Below are positions 1 to 10,000 of a stretch of DNA of 42,479 bases, piece by piece. The number at the start of each line of letters is the position of its first letter. Positions within the stretch are counted from its first letter, which is position 1. A program made the position numbers and the translations under genes. The notes under the pieces are model-generated. The model did no database searches, was not told the DNA's origin, and was given only the letters and a program-made list of their open reading frames with translations. The stretch is from NCBI GenBank assembly GCA_026260175.1, contig JAKCWW010004228.1, forward strand, positions 1 through 42,479, in the 5' to 3' direction. The stretch is from Reticulitermes lucifugus (lineage: Eukaryota; Arthropoda; Insecta; Blattodea; Rhinotermitidae).

Positions 1-636
1 TGAAGCCTCGAAAAATGAGGCGGCCTAGGCCCCCAAGGGGCAGTCGAGCCATTGGAAAAAAAATTTAGTCTCTTACATTTCTGTCGACGTAAATACATTT
101 TCTGTCATTATATTACGGTTTTATTTTTTAGATCACTTGTGTGCTACTGATTTGCACTTGCTGAATGATGCAACATTCTTATTGTAACTTTTACAATTTT
201 TCATAAGATCAAGAAATTGTTCCTTCTTTTGTAGAACCAAAAAGATGCAGTATCGTGCTCTCAAAAGCTGATTAATCCACAACTTGATGTCTTACTTCCC
301 AAAATCTACTTTAATATTATGGCAAGACATACTCCTAAGCCTCAACTATGCCTTCACGTCTTGAGGTTTTAAAGAAAGTCAGACCAGTGCATGCTACATT
401 CCCAGTGTATCTCACGCTCCTTAATTAAACTGCCACGATAATATTAGGCAAGGAATAAAAATTACGTAATGTTTACCATTCCTCTCTTATTTCCTCTCCC
501 TCAGAACCAAAAAACTCCCTGTACTCTTCTAATATGAACATCATGCTCCCCCCGCCCCCTTTAACAATAGCAAGGACAACACTGCTCATGTCCAGACGTT
601 GACTTGCCGAAAACTTACCCTCGCTATCCTCTACCT

Positions 637-1027
637 TCAAAAGCATTCAATGTTTTCCATCACACTCTCGTATGCTGTAAATTCTTCCCCAGTTCTTGTC
701 GTTAGATGAGTGGCAGCACAGTACGGTAGCCTTTCTGCCGTCGCATGGAACAAACCTTCACCAATTCCCTCCAGAAAAGATCCTCCTATTTTATGAATGG
801 GGTGAGCATGACCCATCGCCTTGACAGCCTTCACCGAATTGCTAGAGCCGCAATACCCGCTGGAGTCCCACCACACCTACAGCATGGATCAATTTACTGA
901 AAATGGCACCCGGTATCATAGCAACACAGAAGACCGCCAGTGGAACGGCGTCATCTGAAATGGAGCAAACATATTTCCTACGTGCATAGTTCGCTGTTTT
1001 ACGTACTTCACTGGCCCAGATATTCAT
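637..1027 (-). other. GC-richer block with two overlapping minus-strand open frames, unidentified
   Basis: Two minus-strand frames overlap: 842-1027 (61 codons, beginning MNIWASEVRK) and 637-876 (79 codons, ending ESVMENIECF). The block is visibly richer in G+C than the AT-rich flanks. A good match to a splice-donor consensus (GGGTAAGT on the minus strand) lies just downstream of the second stop, near 613-622. I do not recognise a domain in either frame, and the two frames are offset. It could be a decayed coding segment, a transposon tail or chance. I would not call a gene on this evidence. Confidence 0.15.
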
Positions 1028-1987
1028 TTACTGCAGACAAAAATACATTACTTTAAATTATTATTTTGTTTAATATGTATTTTGTTGAATACACTTTAAG
1101 TACCCAGTAACTAATAAACAAGGTACGCAACTCAATGGAGTAGAGCCCTACTTCAGAAGCGACAATTTCAGCTAGTCGACTCAACCTCCACCATTTATGT
1201 CATCCAAAATTACACTGTTTACAAAAGTACAACACTGGTACCTATCAAAGCATAATGTTACACAGGTCCAAACCCGAGTCTTCTATTTTGTCTTCCTTTA
1301 TTTGTTCCAAAATGTCGGTCCAAGCCTCAGACCTTGTGTATCATTTCGTAGCAATATTTTTATGATGAGAGGTTTTTAGACCACCACTAATCACCAAGAT
1401 CGAGAAACAACAATGTCGGCTGTCCGAAGCAGTTTCCTTTATCACGAACGTGACGAAGCCAAAAATCCTTCACGAGATATCGAACTTCGAAAAGTATTTT
1501 AAATATGCGTTTATCTTCGTGTAAAGTAGGAGTAATAGACGATGGATATGCATCAAAATCAGATTTTCTTCGACAATTTTCGTTGTAGACCGCCACTGTC
1601 TAATTTCATTCCAATTCACATCAATGCTACAATGACACTACAGCAGTTAATAACAGAATACTTCCACTTTCCCCTACAAATCTCATTTCTACAATATCGA
1701 AATACGGCAAATTTCCGACAGCGCAACCACTGAGCCGTCAAGATTTCGGCTCATATTTGTGACATCAAATCTGACCTAGCACTTTGCCGAAACCAACCGA
1801 TGGATGTTTGCGTTAATGTTACTAACAGGGATGTCTACAAACAAGAACAGGTTGACGTCAGAAGCATGACATGAAAAACCTGAACAATGTTACGTTCGTC
1901 TCAAAAAGAAAAAAGTCACGAACTACCAGAAATATTTATGAAAAATTAATTTCATACTTACGAAAAGCAACGTATTTTTTACATTTA

Positions 1988-2003
1988 AATATATATATAT
2001 ATA
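1988..2003. repeat. (TA)n microsatellite
   Basis: An uninterrupted run of about eight TA dinucleotides in AT-rich DNA. Confidence 0.85.
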
Positions 2004-2053
2004 CCTAACCATTGTTTTGTGGCACTGTAACTGATGTCATACATTTTAGCAGT

Positions 2054-2111
2054 TACAAAAATCACTAGCTTTCTATGGGCTACAAAAATCGATATTGCTA
2101 CTACAAAAATC
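2054..2111 (+). repeat. Three irregularly spaced copies of TACAAAAATC
   Basis: The decamer TACAAAAATC occurs exactly at 2054-2063, 2081-2090 and 2102-2111. Spacing is 27 and 21 bp, and sequence between copies is only weakly similar. This suggests a decayed short tandem duplication. Confidence 0.5.
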
Positions 2112-2799
2112 AGTAAATGCATTCTTTTCGTGACACCAACGAATATGGAACGGCAATTTATTTCTGACTTGTTGCACTAGAGACGTCACTCATACAACTG
2201 CTGCATGGCTAATCTATTTATACATATTCCATGTCATTAAACACATTCATTTAGTTTAATTGTGATCACATATTTATGAAGCCATTGTTTGTACGCAGAT
2301 CAATGACGCAGGCTGTGAATCATGTCACAACTCAAAATTAGATCAAATTATGTCAAACTCCCGCGGAACAAAACTACTTGCAGGACAGGGAACAGGAAAT
2401 TGCACTATAGGATACACTTGTTGACTTGACACTGGATTCAGTCTTTTATATCAGTGGGCTAATTATCCAGTAAAATGCAACACGATAATGTGCTAGCTGT
2501 AACGCCAAATAGCCACACGACAGAAGCTTTTATCCCGAAATACCGAACACCCACAGATAAGTTGTAAACGAAGTTACAATTCGTAAAAATTGAATTAAAA
2601 AATCCAACTAATTTAAACGGTTTTGAAAAGACAACGTTATCGTTTGTATTTATTTACGGCTCCTATATTTCGCTATGTGTATTTACGAGCATGAGACATT
2701 GCAAATATTCCTTTGTAGGTGTAAGGTAACTTAGAGCAGAAGCTTAAGTGACCCGAGCTAGTTAAATATTTTGACCACAAGGTAAATGTTTGCAGCATT

Positions 2800-2807
2800 C
2801 AGTAGAG
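2800..2807 (+). repeat. Left 8-bp target-site duplication of the hAT element
   Basis: CAGTAGAG, identical to the right copy at 3344-3351. Confidence 0.9.
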
Positions 2808-3343
2808 CACTGGTATTCAACCTGGGGTACGCGTACCCCCGGGGGTACGCGAAGACATCTTAGGGGGTATGTAAAATTAAAAAAAATAAATATATTATTT
2901 CATGATAAACACAGAATAATCATGGCCAGATTTAGGGTTAGCCACAACAGACCAGGACGTAAGGACATGCGATTTGGGAGCGCCATTTCTCTCTCTCTAT
3001 CTCCTTTGTGCTATTCTTATCTGGGCGGCTAGTTTCATTTTATTCCACATAGTGCATATAATTTTGCTTTGCCAAAATTATTATTTATTTAAATATTATT
3101 TAAATTTATTAATTTTTATACGATAGGCAATAATATATTTGTTATTTAATAGCTTGATTCTCCTTTTTCTCATTTAAAACCTATTATTTAATACATTATT
3201 TTGGATATATTTTATTTAACTTAGTTTAAATGTAGATTATAGACTATGTAAAACTTGAATTACGCACCAACAACTTCGGGGGTACAAAGTCGAAGAGAAA
3301 TTTTACCTGGGGGTACGCGAACAAAAAAGGTTGAATACCAATG
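2808..3343 (+). mobile_element. hAT-type non-autonomous element (MITE), 536 bp
   Basis: The left end reads CACTGGTATTCAACC and the reverse complement of the right end reads CATTGGTATTCAACC, a 14/15 terminal inverted repeat. Perfect 8-bp direct repeats, CAGTAGAG, flank it at 2800-2807 and 3344-3351. An 8-bp duplication and CA-starting ends with a TTCAACC core are hallmarks of hAT transposons. Next to each end are subterminal GGGGGTACGCG/CGCGTACCCCC blocks in inverted orientation. The interior is very AT-rich and encodes no transposase, so mobilisation would have needed an enzyme in trans. The intact duplication suggests a fairly recent or well-preserved insertion. Confidence 0.9.
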
Positions 3344-3351
3344 CAGTAGAG
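3344..3351 (+). repeat. Right 8-bp target-site duplication of the hAT element
   Basis: CAGTAGAG, identical to 2800-2807, directly abutting the right inverted terminus. Confidence 0.9.
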
Positions 3352-4522
3352 AACAGAAATACAGAAACATCACAAACACAAGCAGTCAGCCTAACACCTC
3401 CGTTAATTGTGGTCAACAAATATATATATATATCGCGACATACTGCTCACGACTACTACACAGTACTACCCCGGTCATTTTCACTACGCTGTCAGAATTT
3501 GTATACTGAACCAAAGCAGGAGACCGACGTTAATTGTATACCCAATAACATCCGTTATGATAAGCCGTCACCAATTATAACCGGTGGTAGTGCCCCGAGT
3601 AAGCTACCGCCGTCAGAATTCATGACTTGTGGTAATGTTACATTACTAGTCTTGCGTCGTCATGTGAACGGCCTGACCCTAGTAAGACAGCTCTCAAATC
3701 GATCACCACTATAAATCACATGAAACGGAGATTCACAATTTTGAATCTTGAACTGATGATGTGACGGCGACGGTACTGTGTACAGAAAGTGTAAGAGATG
3801 TAATATTTTGAAAACTTCAGGATAACAGTCCACTTGGAAACACTAGGCGTAAAACAAACGATATTATTAAAACGTATTACAAAATAATTATGGCGGTGTG
3901 AACGTGAGTGAACTTAGTCAGGACTCGCAACAATGGCGGGGTTTTGTGAACACGGAGATACATATGTGTTCCCATAAGATTAAGAAACTTCTTAGTAAGG
4001 TGAGTAACTGTAAGCTTCTCATGTAACACCGTGATGTTGGAGTCCAACGACGTGCATGTCACAGAGTACTGACACACGAAGAAAGTTCGGTTTTTCATTC
4101 ATTTCAACAATTTCCAATAAAATTGCATCGTAAATAGTAAAAGAACATTCTTATCCAACAAATCATTTAGTCGCATTTTCAAATTGTTTACGGATCACTG
4201 ACAGTCGGCTACGACACAATACCCATCGTGCAATGCACGCTCAAGCAAAGCAACATTTAGTAAGGCCACTGCTTCATGTATAACGGCTTGTCGTCATACC
4301 GACTGCAGGCTAAGGAACATTCAACGTGTTCCACTGTGAGGTAGAGGATCGTTTGACTATGCCCTCTGATCTCCTATTGGTTAGCTTACAGACCACCGGG
4401 ACTGCGCCTCGAAAACGCCACATGTGTAGATTATACACAACACATATATACACGAGGCACAGTCAAAAATTGGATTTATTAATTACTTCGTGTACAACAA
4501 CATGTGACAAAGGTAAAGTGTG
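3352..4522. other. No gene recognised; small TA microsatellite
   Basis: A TA run lies at 3421-3433. A 127-codon plus-strand open frame (3331-3714) starts inside the hAT end and has no recognisable domain, so I treat it as chance. The segment 4440-4522 may belong to the 3' untranslated end of the adjacent mariner relic, but I could not identify its terminal inverted repeat. Confidence 0.5.
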
Positions 4523-4834
4523 TCATTTCTCAAAATAATGACCCTTCTTTTCAAAGAATATTGTGTACCGGTTCACAAACCTTCTCATCCCATATGCGAA
4601 GAAAGTTTTCAGTTGTGGTCGAAGCAACGTAAGTATCGTGCCCGTAACTTTATCATCATTGGCAAATCTTCGCCCACGCAAGGCTTCTTTTAGTGGTCGA
4701 AACATGCGACAATCCGATGGAGGTAGTTCCGGACTATATACTAGTTACAATTTCAGCTGTTTCAATGCTTGAAAGGTAGCTGCCGCGGAATGCGGACAAG
4801 CGTTATTGTGGAACAAAATAACTCTTTCTGTGCC
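4523..4834 (-). pseudogene. mariner-like transposase, C-terminal fragment, inactivated
   Basis: Read on the minus strand from 4834, the frame begins GTERVILFHNNACPHSAAAT and continues with ALKQL. After an in-frame stop (4745-4747) come YSPELPPSD and MFRPLKEALRGRRFA, and the frame ends GHYFEK and a stop at 4523-4525. This is the end of a mariner (Tc1/mariner, DDE/D superfamily) transposase, which cuts and rejoins element ends in the nucleus. The family usually reads HDNARPH at the second catalytic aspartate; here that codon (4805-4807) is Asn. The third aspartate (4712-4714) is kept. Only about 30 residues separate the two positions instead of the usual 34, so a few codons are lost. The N-terminal half is not recognisable upstream, although 4835-5012 holds a short open frame that might be scrambled remains. 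Confidence 0.88.
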
Positions 4835-5117
4835 ATGCAGTATTCATCATATTACCCAAGTATTCTCCTACAAATTTCACAACTCTTAATGCCTTCTGAC
4901 TAAAACGAATCATAGCTCGCTCTTCTACAATGGAGCAATTCGAAGGCGGAGCCGCCGCCTTCAAAGAAGATTTGTAGACAAACACAACATTAACTACACC
5001 TGACACTGACACATCGCGACAATGCCTAGTATGTAGTTATTGAGACAACCGCTAGGTTTCGCTGTGCGTCGATTGCAGCCCGTCTACAGGCAAATTCACT
5101 ACTTTCTGATTCACTTT

Positions 5118-5384
5118 CATATACATACATATACCTACACATGTAAACATTACGTACATACAAACATACACATACGTCATATATATGTAAACATACATAT
5201 GCATGCACACATTGCATGCATGCATACATACATACATACATACATACACACATATATGTACATAAATACATAATACATACATACAAACATACACACATAT
5301 ACATACATACACATAAATACACACATATATGTACATAAATACATAATACTTACATACAAACATACATACACACATACATGCATA
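5118..5384. repeat. Long imperfect (CATA)n/(TATG)n microsatellite
   Basis: About 270 bp of CATA-type tetranucleotide repeats with TATA, CACA and AATA interruptions, including a near-duplicate block around an ACACATATATGTACATAAAT core (near 5247 and 5321). Open frames here (Met-Tyr-Val-Cys rich on the minus strand) are artefacts of the repeat. Confidence 0.95.
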
Positions 5385-5386
5385 TA

Positions 5387-5561
5387 CAGTAGGACCCAGA
5401 TAAGAAGTCCCCGCATAAGAAGTTTTTCCCTGTAACAGGTCTGATTTTCAAAGTCCCGAAATCCTATTGCTTTTAATAAGCTTCCATCTTAATAAGTCTT
5501 CCCGCTTAAGGAGTCCCTAATCCTCTGGTCCCTTGAAAGACTTCTTAACAGGGTTCTACTC
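5387..5561 (+). mobile_element. pogo/Tigger-like MITE, 175 bp, TA target duplication
   Basis: The left end (5387 on) reads CAGTAGGACCCAGATAAG, and the inverted right end reads GAGTAGAACCCTGTTAAG, followed in both by AAGTC. That is roughly 19 of 22 matched positions after the first base. TA dinucleotides flank it at 5385-5386 and 5562-5563. A CAGTA..ACCC terminus with TA duplication fits the pogo/Tigger branch of Tc1/mariner. The interior repeats the theme AATAAG/CTTAAG-AGTC several times and has no coding capacity. It sits right at the end of the CATA microsatellite. Confidence 0.8.
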
Positions 5562-5563
5562 TA

Positions 5564-7249
5564 CATATATACATATAGAGATCAAATTGTCGCTCACTAT
5601 ATCAGTCACTGAGAATGGAAGAAGATACTATTTTCGAAAAGGCGGATCTTTGTTCCGTACCGAGAAGGCTAATTGCCAGATAAGATTCCTTTTTCTTCCT
5701 ATGTTGTGTTAGAGCCATTTGGGATACATAAAAATACTTGGGACCACGTAAAAGCCTGGAGGGTTAGGAGGGTTGCTTACAATCGCTGAAGCAATTGCAA
5801 ACATCGATCTAACAAATATTCACAGAAGAATGAAATATCGTAAAAAAAAAGGCAAATGTTATCACCATCAGGGAACATTTTTATGTTTGACTCAGACTAA
5901 CTTCAAGCTGGGTGGAGGGGGCGATTATGAGGGTTGAACAAAAGTGATGTTTTTGGAAATAGAGGGAGAGTGATAAAAAGGATAAGGAAGGGATCGCAAG
6001 CAGAAAATTTATTTAGTGTATATAGAAGAATGGACCCTAGGCTGTCACATTGAATAACACTGTTCTTAGGAAAGCTTTTAGCCTCCCACAAGGAAAAAAA
6101 GTAAGTTTCTCTTAGCCTACGAAATACAGTGGCTTCTTGAGACCAGCAGTTCGGGAGAGGGGGGGTGGTGTTAGCTCTACAGCGAAGTCCATACATAGTA
6201 CAACGGACAGCCAAGGCCAGCTAAAAGTAGAAGAATGGCCATCCACTTGAAATATAAAGACACCGAAGCTATAAGGTACATTTCAAAGTCACACACTACA
6301 TTAAAAATATAAAAACATGGAAAACCGTTATAGATGTGAAATATTAGATTCTGAGACGCTGTATTTTATCCTAACCCAAGCAATATCTACGCTCCATAAG
6401 AACAGGGGTTTCCAAAATTCTATCAAAACATTTCCATCGACTATAAAATCAAAACTATAAATGTAAGAGCATTATTAACATTTCCGATTAAGTTCTTGGA
6501 CCTCATCCAGCTCAAGGGATCAAACATACATATTTCTTCCAAGATTTTGTGGGTATTACTGGAATCTTGCCCTTCCGTTTATATCAACAAAGCAGCTTCA
6601 GCATTCAGTTTCTCCACACTTTCTGGTCATTTCTTTTGATACTTTATTAATGCATTCACACCGAATTATCAGACACTTTGATTTAGTTTGACATCCATCA
6701 TTTTGCACTCCGCGACCTCTGTTACGGAAAGCATTACAGCTACCTCTTCCTCTTCTTTTTATTCTTCTTCATCATTATCATCATCTTCTTCTTCTTCGTC
6801 TCCTTCTTCTTCATGCTTTTGACACTTATTCTTTTTTTGACGTCCGACACCCTCATCCATATCGACAGAAATTTAACAAGGCTTACTTTTTAGAATTTCC
6901 ATAGCAGTGCGCTTTTTGTACGTGTATTTCACAGAACAGGACAAATCAAACATGTTTTACGTCGATGCAACTGCCTCCACTTCAGCCTAAATAGAGTTCC
7001 TCTGCTGTTCAGGCATTTTATTACATCTAACCAAAACAACTGTCTTATGCGACTCTTTCCCACCAAGTTCAAACATTTGTGCTTGAAGCACAGTTTTCTT
7101 TATTGTGTCACTTATGCTAGGACAACTGCCAGTTAAATAACTCTCTGTGAACGATCGTTATAATGTGACATCCCGTTGTGTTATGATAGTATAATATACA
7201 TGATACGTACCAGTCAAAACACAAGTATATTAAGACAATAGACTTAACG
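5564..7249. other. No gene recognised
   Basis: No frame resembles a known protein. The only structure I see is a pyrimidine-rich TTC/TCA patch, listed separately. Confidence 0.6.
6741..6822. repeat. (TTC)n/(TCA)n imperfect trinucleotide tract
   Basis: Runs of CTTCTTC and ATCATTATCATCATC form an 80-bp pyrimidine-biased low-complexity patch. Confidence 0.75.
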
Positions 7250-7563
7250 TGTCTAAAAGAGCGACATGTTTCGACCCATATATAGGTCATTTTCAAGCTC
7301 ATTTTCAAGCTCACACAATTCCAAAAGCCCATATAGAGGAAGATAATATATAAGTATTAGTTATGATAAAAATTACATGAAATACAGATAAAATTGAATA
7401 TTGTATATAATTACATAATATTCGATTTTATCTGCATATTATACATAATAAATAATTATAGAATATTCGATTTTATCTGTATTTCAAGTAATATTAATCT
7501 AACTAATACTTATACATTACGTTTCTCAATATGGGCTTTTGGCATAGCGTGAGCTTGAAAATG

Positions 7564-7597
<34 letters not shown>

Positions 7598-7613
7598 GTC
7601 TCTCTTTTAGACA
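7250..7613. mobile_element. Fold-back element, about 364 bp with long inverted arms
   Basis: The left arm begins TGTCTAAAAGAG (7250) and the right arm, inverted, begins identically (ending 7613). Further matching inverted pairs follow in order: TCATTTTCAAGCTCAC, CCAAAAGCCCATAT, TATAAGTATTAGTTA, and GAAATACAGATAAAAT. The arms are about 170-180 bp and meet with almost no loop, although the centre also contains a direct reuse of the ATTCGATTTTATCTG motif. No coding capacity is seen. In the left arm GACATGTTTCGACCCATATA is followed by a duplicated TCATTTTCAAGCTCA; in the right arm the corresponding place is a (CA)n(TA)n run. Flanking duplications are not clear. It fits a fold-back/MITE-like DNA element or two inserts in opposite orientation. 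Confidence 0.75.
7564..7598. repeat. (CA)n(TA)n compound microsatellite
   Basis: Nine CA units run into eight TA units inside the right arm of the fold-back element, replacing the sequence found in the left arm. Confidence 0.9.
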
Positions 7614-8429
7614 TAAAATCTAGTGCCTAAATATAGTGATGTTCTGACTGATACATATTGTGTACATTACATCTCTGTGAACTCTTTACAGCGGCAAATA
7701 AAATATTATCGCCATCAAATAAAACGTAGGTAGCAACAGAAACATTGTATGGTAGAGTTGAGAGTAATCTGGCCGAGAAACTGTTCTCATAAAACCTGAA
7801 GCTGCATCAAAAGTCACAGAAGTACGTTAGCTGACCACTTCAGTCCAGTCATGCTATAAACTACAAATTATGTTGCACTCACTATCGCAGAACAAATGAC
7901 TATACTTATTTTGCCTTATTTAGAAAGAAAGCTGCGTATTTTCGGGGAAAGTGCATTAGTTCAGATAATACTTGCGTAATGGTGAAAACTGCTAAACTTA
8001 TGAAGGTAAATAAAAGACTGTGACCAGAACTCCACGGACAACCCTGGCTGTGCCACATTTTTCTCTTTTGAACTTTGTACAAAACTTCCCAGTCTAAAAC
8101 GGAAGTTAGTGTCAAAAGCTAAAGCCATTTCCGCTAAATAGAAAAATTATTGCATTAAGTGTAAATGCCCAGCGGTTCCTTATTTATAGCATAAGAAAGG
8201 GCCCTTGATCTTTAAAGACGCCAATCGTTACTATATTCCCCAGCAAGGTAACAGAAACGCAACTTTCTACTTTACTACAATTTAAAATTTCTGTTCTCTT
8301 ACAGTGCACTTTACAGTTTTAAACAGTGAGTTACAAAGATCGAAACTGAGAGAACTAGCCTTGTAGTAGAGCACGTGACTTGAATAATGAAGACGGGTCT
8401 ACAGCGTTATTCTCTTGTTCTAAACGTTA
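7614..8429. other. No gene recognised
   Basis: I see no protein similarity, RNA gene or clear repeat in this 0.8-kb stretch. Confidence 0.6.
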
Positions 8430-8460
8430 CACAATTACTGGAGGTATGTACCAGGAACTG

Positions 8461-8607
8461 CTTGTGTATGAAGCATGGTGAATGTACTGACCATCGTGTA
8501 GTGGTAGGTGTGTTATGTTTGAGGTGCAGCACAATTATTGGCGATCATGTAGTAGAAACTGTGTTGTTTGAAGTATGACACCGTCACTGGCGGATATGTG
8601 GTGGGAC
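8461..8607 (+). repeat. Degenerate minisatellite, about 50-bp unit, three copies
   Basis: Units start near 8461 (CTTGTGTATGAAGCATGGTG), 8509 (TGTGTTATGTTTGAGGTGCA) and 8560 (TGTGTTGTTTGAAGTATGAC). Each continues towards a GGCGRT-ATGT-GTGG style end. Unit lengths are about 48-51 bp with substantial divergence. A further unit occurs at 8987-9032, beyond the LINE tail. Confidence 0.6.
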
Positions 8608-8960
8608 AGTAACAAGATAGGTACAGAATTGTGTAATGAGGAGATTCATGATCTGTACTCCTCACCAAATATTATCCGGGTGATAAAATCGAGCATGCTG
8701 AGAATGGATGGACACGTGGAACGTACGGAAAAGAAGCGAACTGCATTATGGGTGGAAGCGGAGTCTGAAGAAGAGAGAATATTTGGTACACATATTCGCA
8801 GATAGAAGGGTAATACTAAAACGGATCTCAAAGAAACAGAATGAGAGGGAGTACACTGCAATCATCTCGCTCAGGGCACGGACAGGTGGCGAGCCTTTGT
8901 GAATATGGTAATGAACTTCCTGGTGCCAAAAAATGCCGGAAATTTCTTCACTAGCTGAGG
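8607..8960 (+). pseudogene. LINE ORF2 C-terminal tail, decayed
   Basis: The frame reads CNEEIHDLYSSPNIIRVIKS, then MLRMDGHVERT, then after an in-frame stop TKTDLKE, and ends DRWRAFVNMVMNFLVPKNAG followed by NFFTS and a stop at 8956-8958. I recognise this as the C-terminal end of an endonuclease/reverse-transcriptase non-LTR retrotransposon common in insects, where the usual words are LHNLYSSPNI, RMRWAGHVARM and VMNLRVPKNAGNFLTS. In intact elements this region follows the reverse transcriptase. Only the last 110 or so codons survive, with stops at the IRR and KETE positions. Such 5' truncation is typical of target-primed reverse transcription. It sits inside the minisatellite described at 8461-9032. 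Confidence 0.85.
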
Positions 8961-8986
8961 AACTATGTTCCATATGTGGCAGGAGG

Positions 8987-9032
8987 TGTGTTAGGTTTGA
9001 AGTATGGCGCTGTCGAGATTGGCGAAACACAG
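8987..9032 (+). repeat. Fourth minisatellite unit, separated from the others by the LINE tail
   Basis: TGTGTTAGGTTTGAAGTATG at 8987 matches the unit starts at 8509 and 8560, and CATATGTGGCAGGAGG just before it resembles the end of a preceding unit. Confidence 0.55.
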
Positions 9033-9769
9033 AAACTGAAGAAACTGATTCGCTTGCACATTCAATTCCACTAACACTACATTTAGTCTTTGGTGACCAA
9101 GACCAAATACACTGCGAATACAGTTGGCATCAGCCACGTATAACAGTGAAAGTGCTCAGACGTAAATTGAATTGGATCACCACATACTTTGATCCTGCAG
9201 CTCTCCTCAATCCCTGCAGTTAAAAGCCTGAAGTAGATCGCGACACTACCAATATCATCGCTTTCGAATACCTGAAGCGAAAACAACTGAGGTTGACAGG
9301 GTAGCAGCAAAAGCAACAGACTTGATAAGAACACAAGAAAGAACGTACCACATTGACTTTTTACTGCACTACGCCACATCAGATATTGAGGTTACGTAGC
9401 GTCAGTGATAAGTGTGCCGTGAGGTGAAACGGCGAATCATCGGTAGCCCTTTTGAAGGTTCCAGCCAAAATTTATGCAGAAGAAACGAAGAAAACGACGA
9501 AGGTTTTGAGTCAAACTTAGCCCCAAACAGACTGTAAGTACAGCCAAAGTCCCATGCGTTACAAATCTACCAACCTGCTCGAGCATGTACAAGACTACAC
9601 AAATATGTGTACATATTCAAAGCAAGGAGTCAACCAAACGTTTGATATGTAACACGCTGTATGGTGCAACCACGGCATGATCGATATGACACTTCAGAGG
9701 AAACCGATTTTGATTAACGCCGAATTAAGGGGAATGTTAATACAAGACGGAAAAGGACATTTCAACTGC
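9033..9769. other. No gene recognised
   Basis: Short open frames here have no recognisable motifs. Nothing else stands out. Confidence 0.55.
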
Positions 9770-10000
9770 TGTAGCGTAGTCAGTATAGCGATTCGCTACG
9801 GATTGGACAGTTTGGGGTTCGATTCCCGGTGGGGGGGGGATTTTCCGCAGCAGTTCAGGCCGGCCCCGAGGCCCACCCAGCCTCCTGTATAATGGGTACA
9901 GGGTCCCTTTTCCGGGGATAAAGCGGCTGAGGCGTGACGTTTACCAACCACTCCCACCTAGCGCCGAGGTTAAAGAAGGAGCCTCCCTAACTCCGTACAG
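9770..10000 (+). mobile_element. tRNA-derived SINE, family B, copy 1
   Basis: A tRNA-like head carries a good A-box (TAGCGTAGTCAG, 9772-9783) and an exact B-box (GGTTCGATTCC, 9816-9826), 33 bp apart, as in an RNA polymerase III internal promoter. A nine-G run (9831-9839) follows, then a GC-rich body with CCCACCCAGCCTCCTGTATA and, near the 3' end, CTAGCGCCGAGGTTAAAG. The same body occurs inverted at 11773-11985 and 42148-42340. The head does not fold into a clean cloverleaf tRNA, and the conserved body shows this is a SINE, not a tRNA gene. Reverse transcription would have been supplied by a LINE. I could not define flanking duplications. Confidence 0.78.

Larger units (their letters stand above)
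1..2799. other. No recognisable gene; AT-rich intergenic or intronic DNA
   Basis: No reading frame here resembles a family I know. The stretch contains a GC-richer block (637-1027), a TA microsatellite (1988-2003) and a short degenerate repeat (2054-2111), each listed separately. The rest looks like unique AT-rich DNA. Confidence 0.6.

Noticed and set aside
3400..3620. Possible 125-bp diverged tandem duplication (CGTTAATTGT and GTCAGAATT each twice)
   Set aside because: Only two short words match, with unequal spacing, and the rest does not align by eye.
3331..3714. 127-codon plus-strand open frame
   Set aside because: Starts inside the hAT terminal repeat and crosses a TA microsatellite; no protein family resemblance.
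5026..5416. Several overlapping Met/Tyr/Val/Cys-rich open frames
   Set aside because: They are translations of the CATA microsatellite in different frames.
8746..9030. 94-codon minus-strand frame over the LINE tail
   Set aside because: It is the antisense shadow of the LINE C-terminus, which reads clearly on the plus strand.
8461..9032. CRISPR-like spaced repeats
   Set aside because: Units are adjacent and diverged, without unique spacers of constant length; the setting is eukaryotic.
9770..9840. Possible genuine tRNA gene
   Set aside because: The boxes are good, but the acceptor arm does not close and the downstream body is a repeat shared with two other loci, so it is a SINE head.
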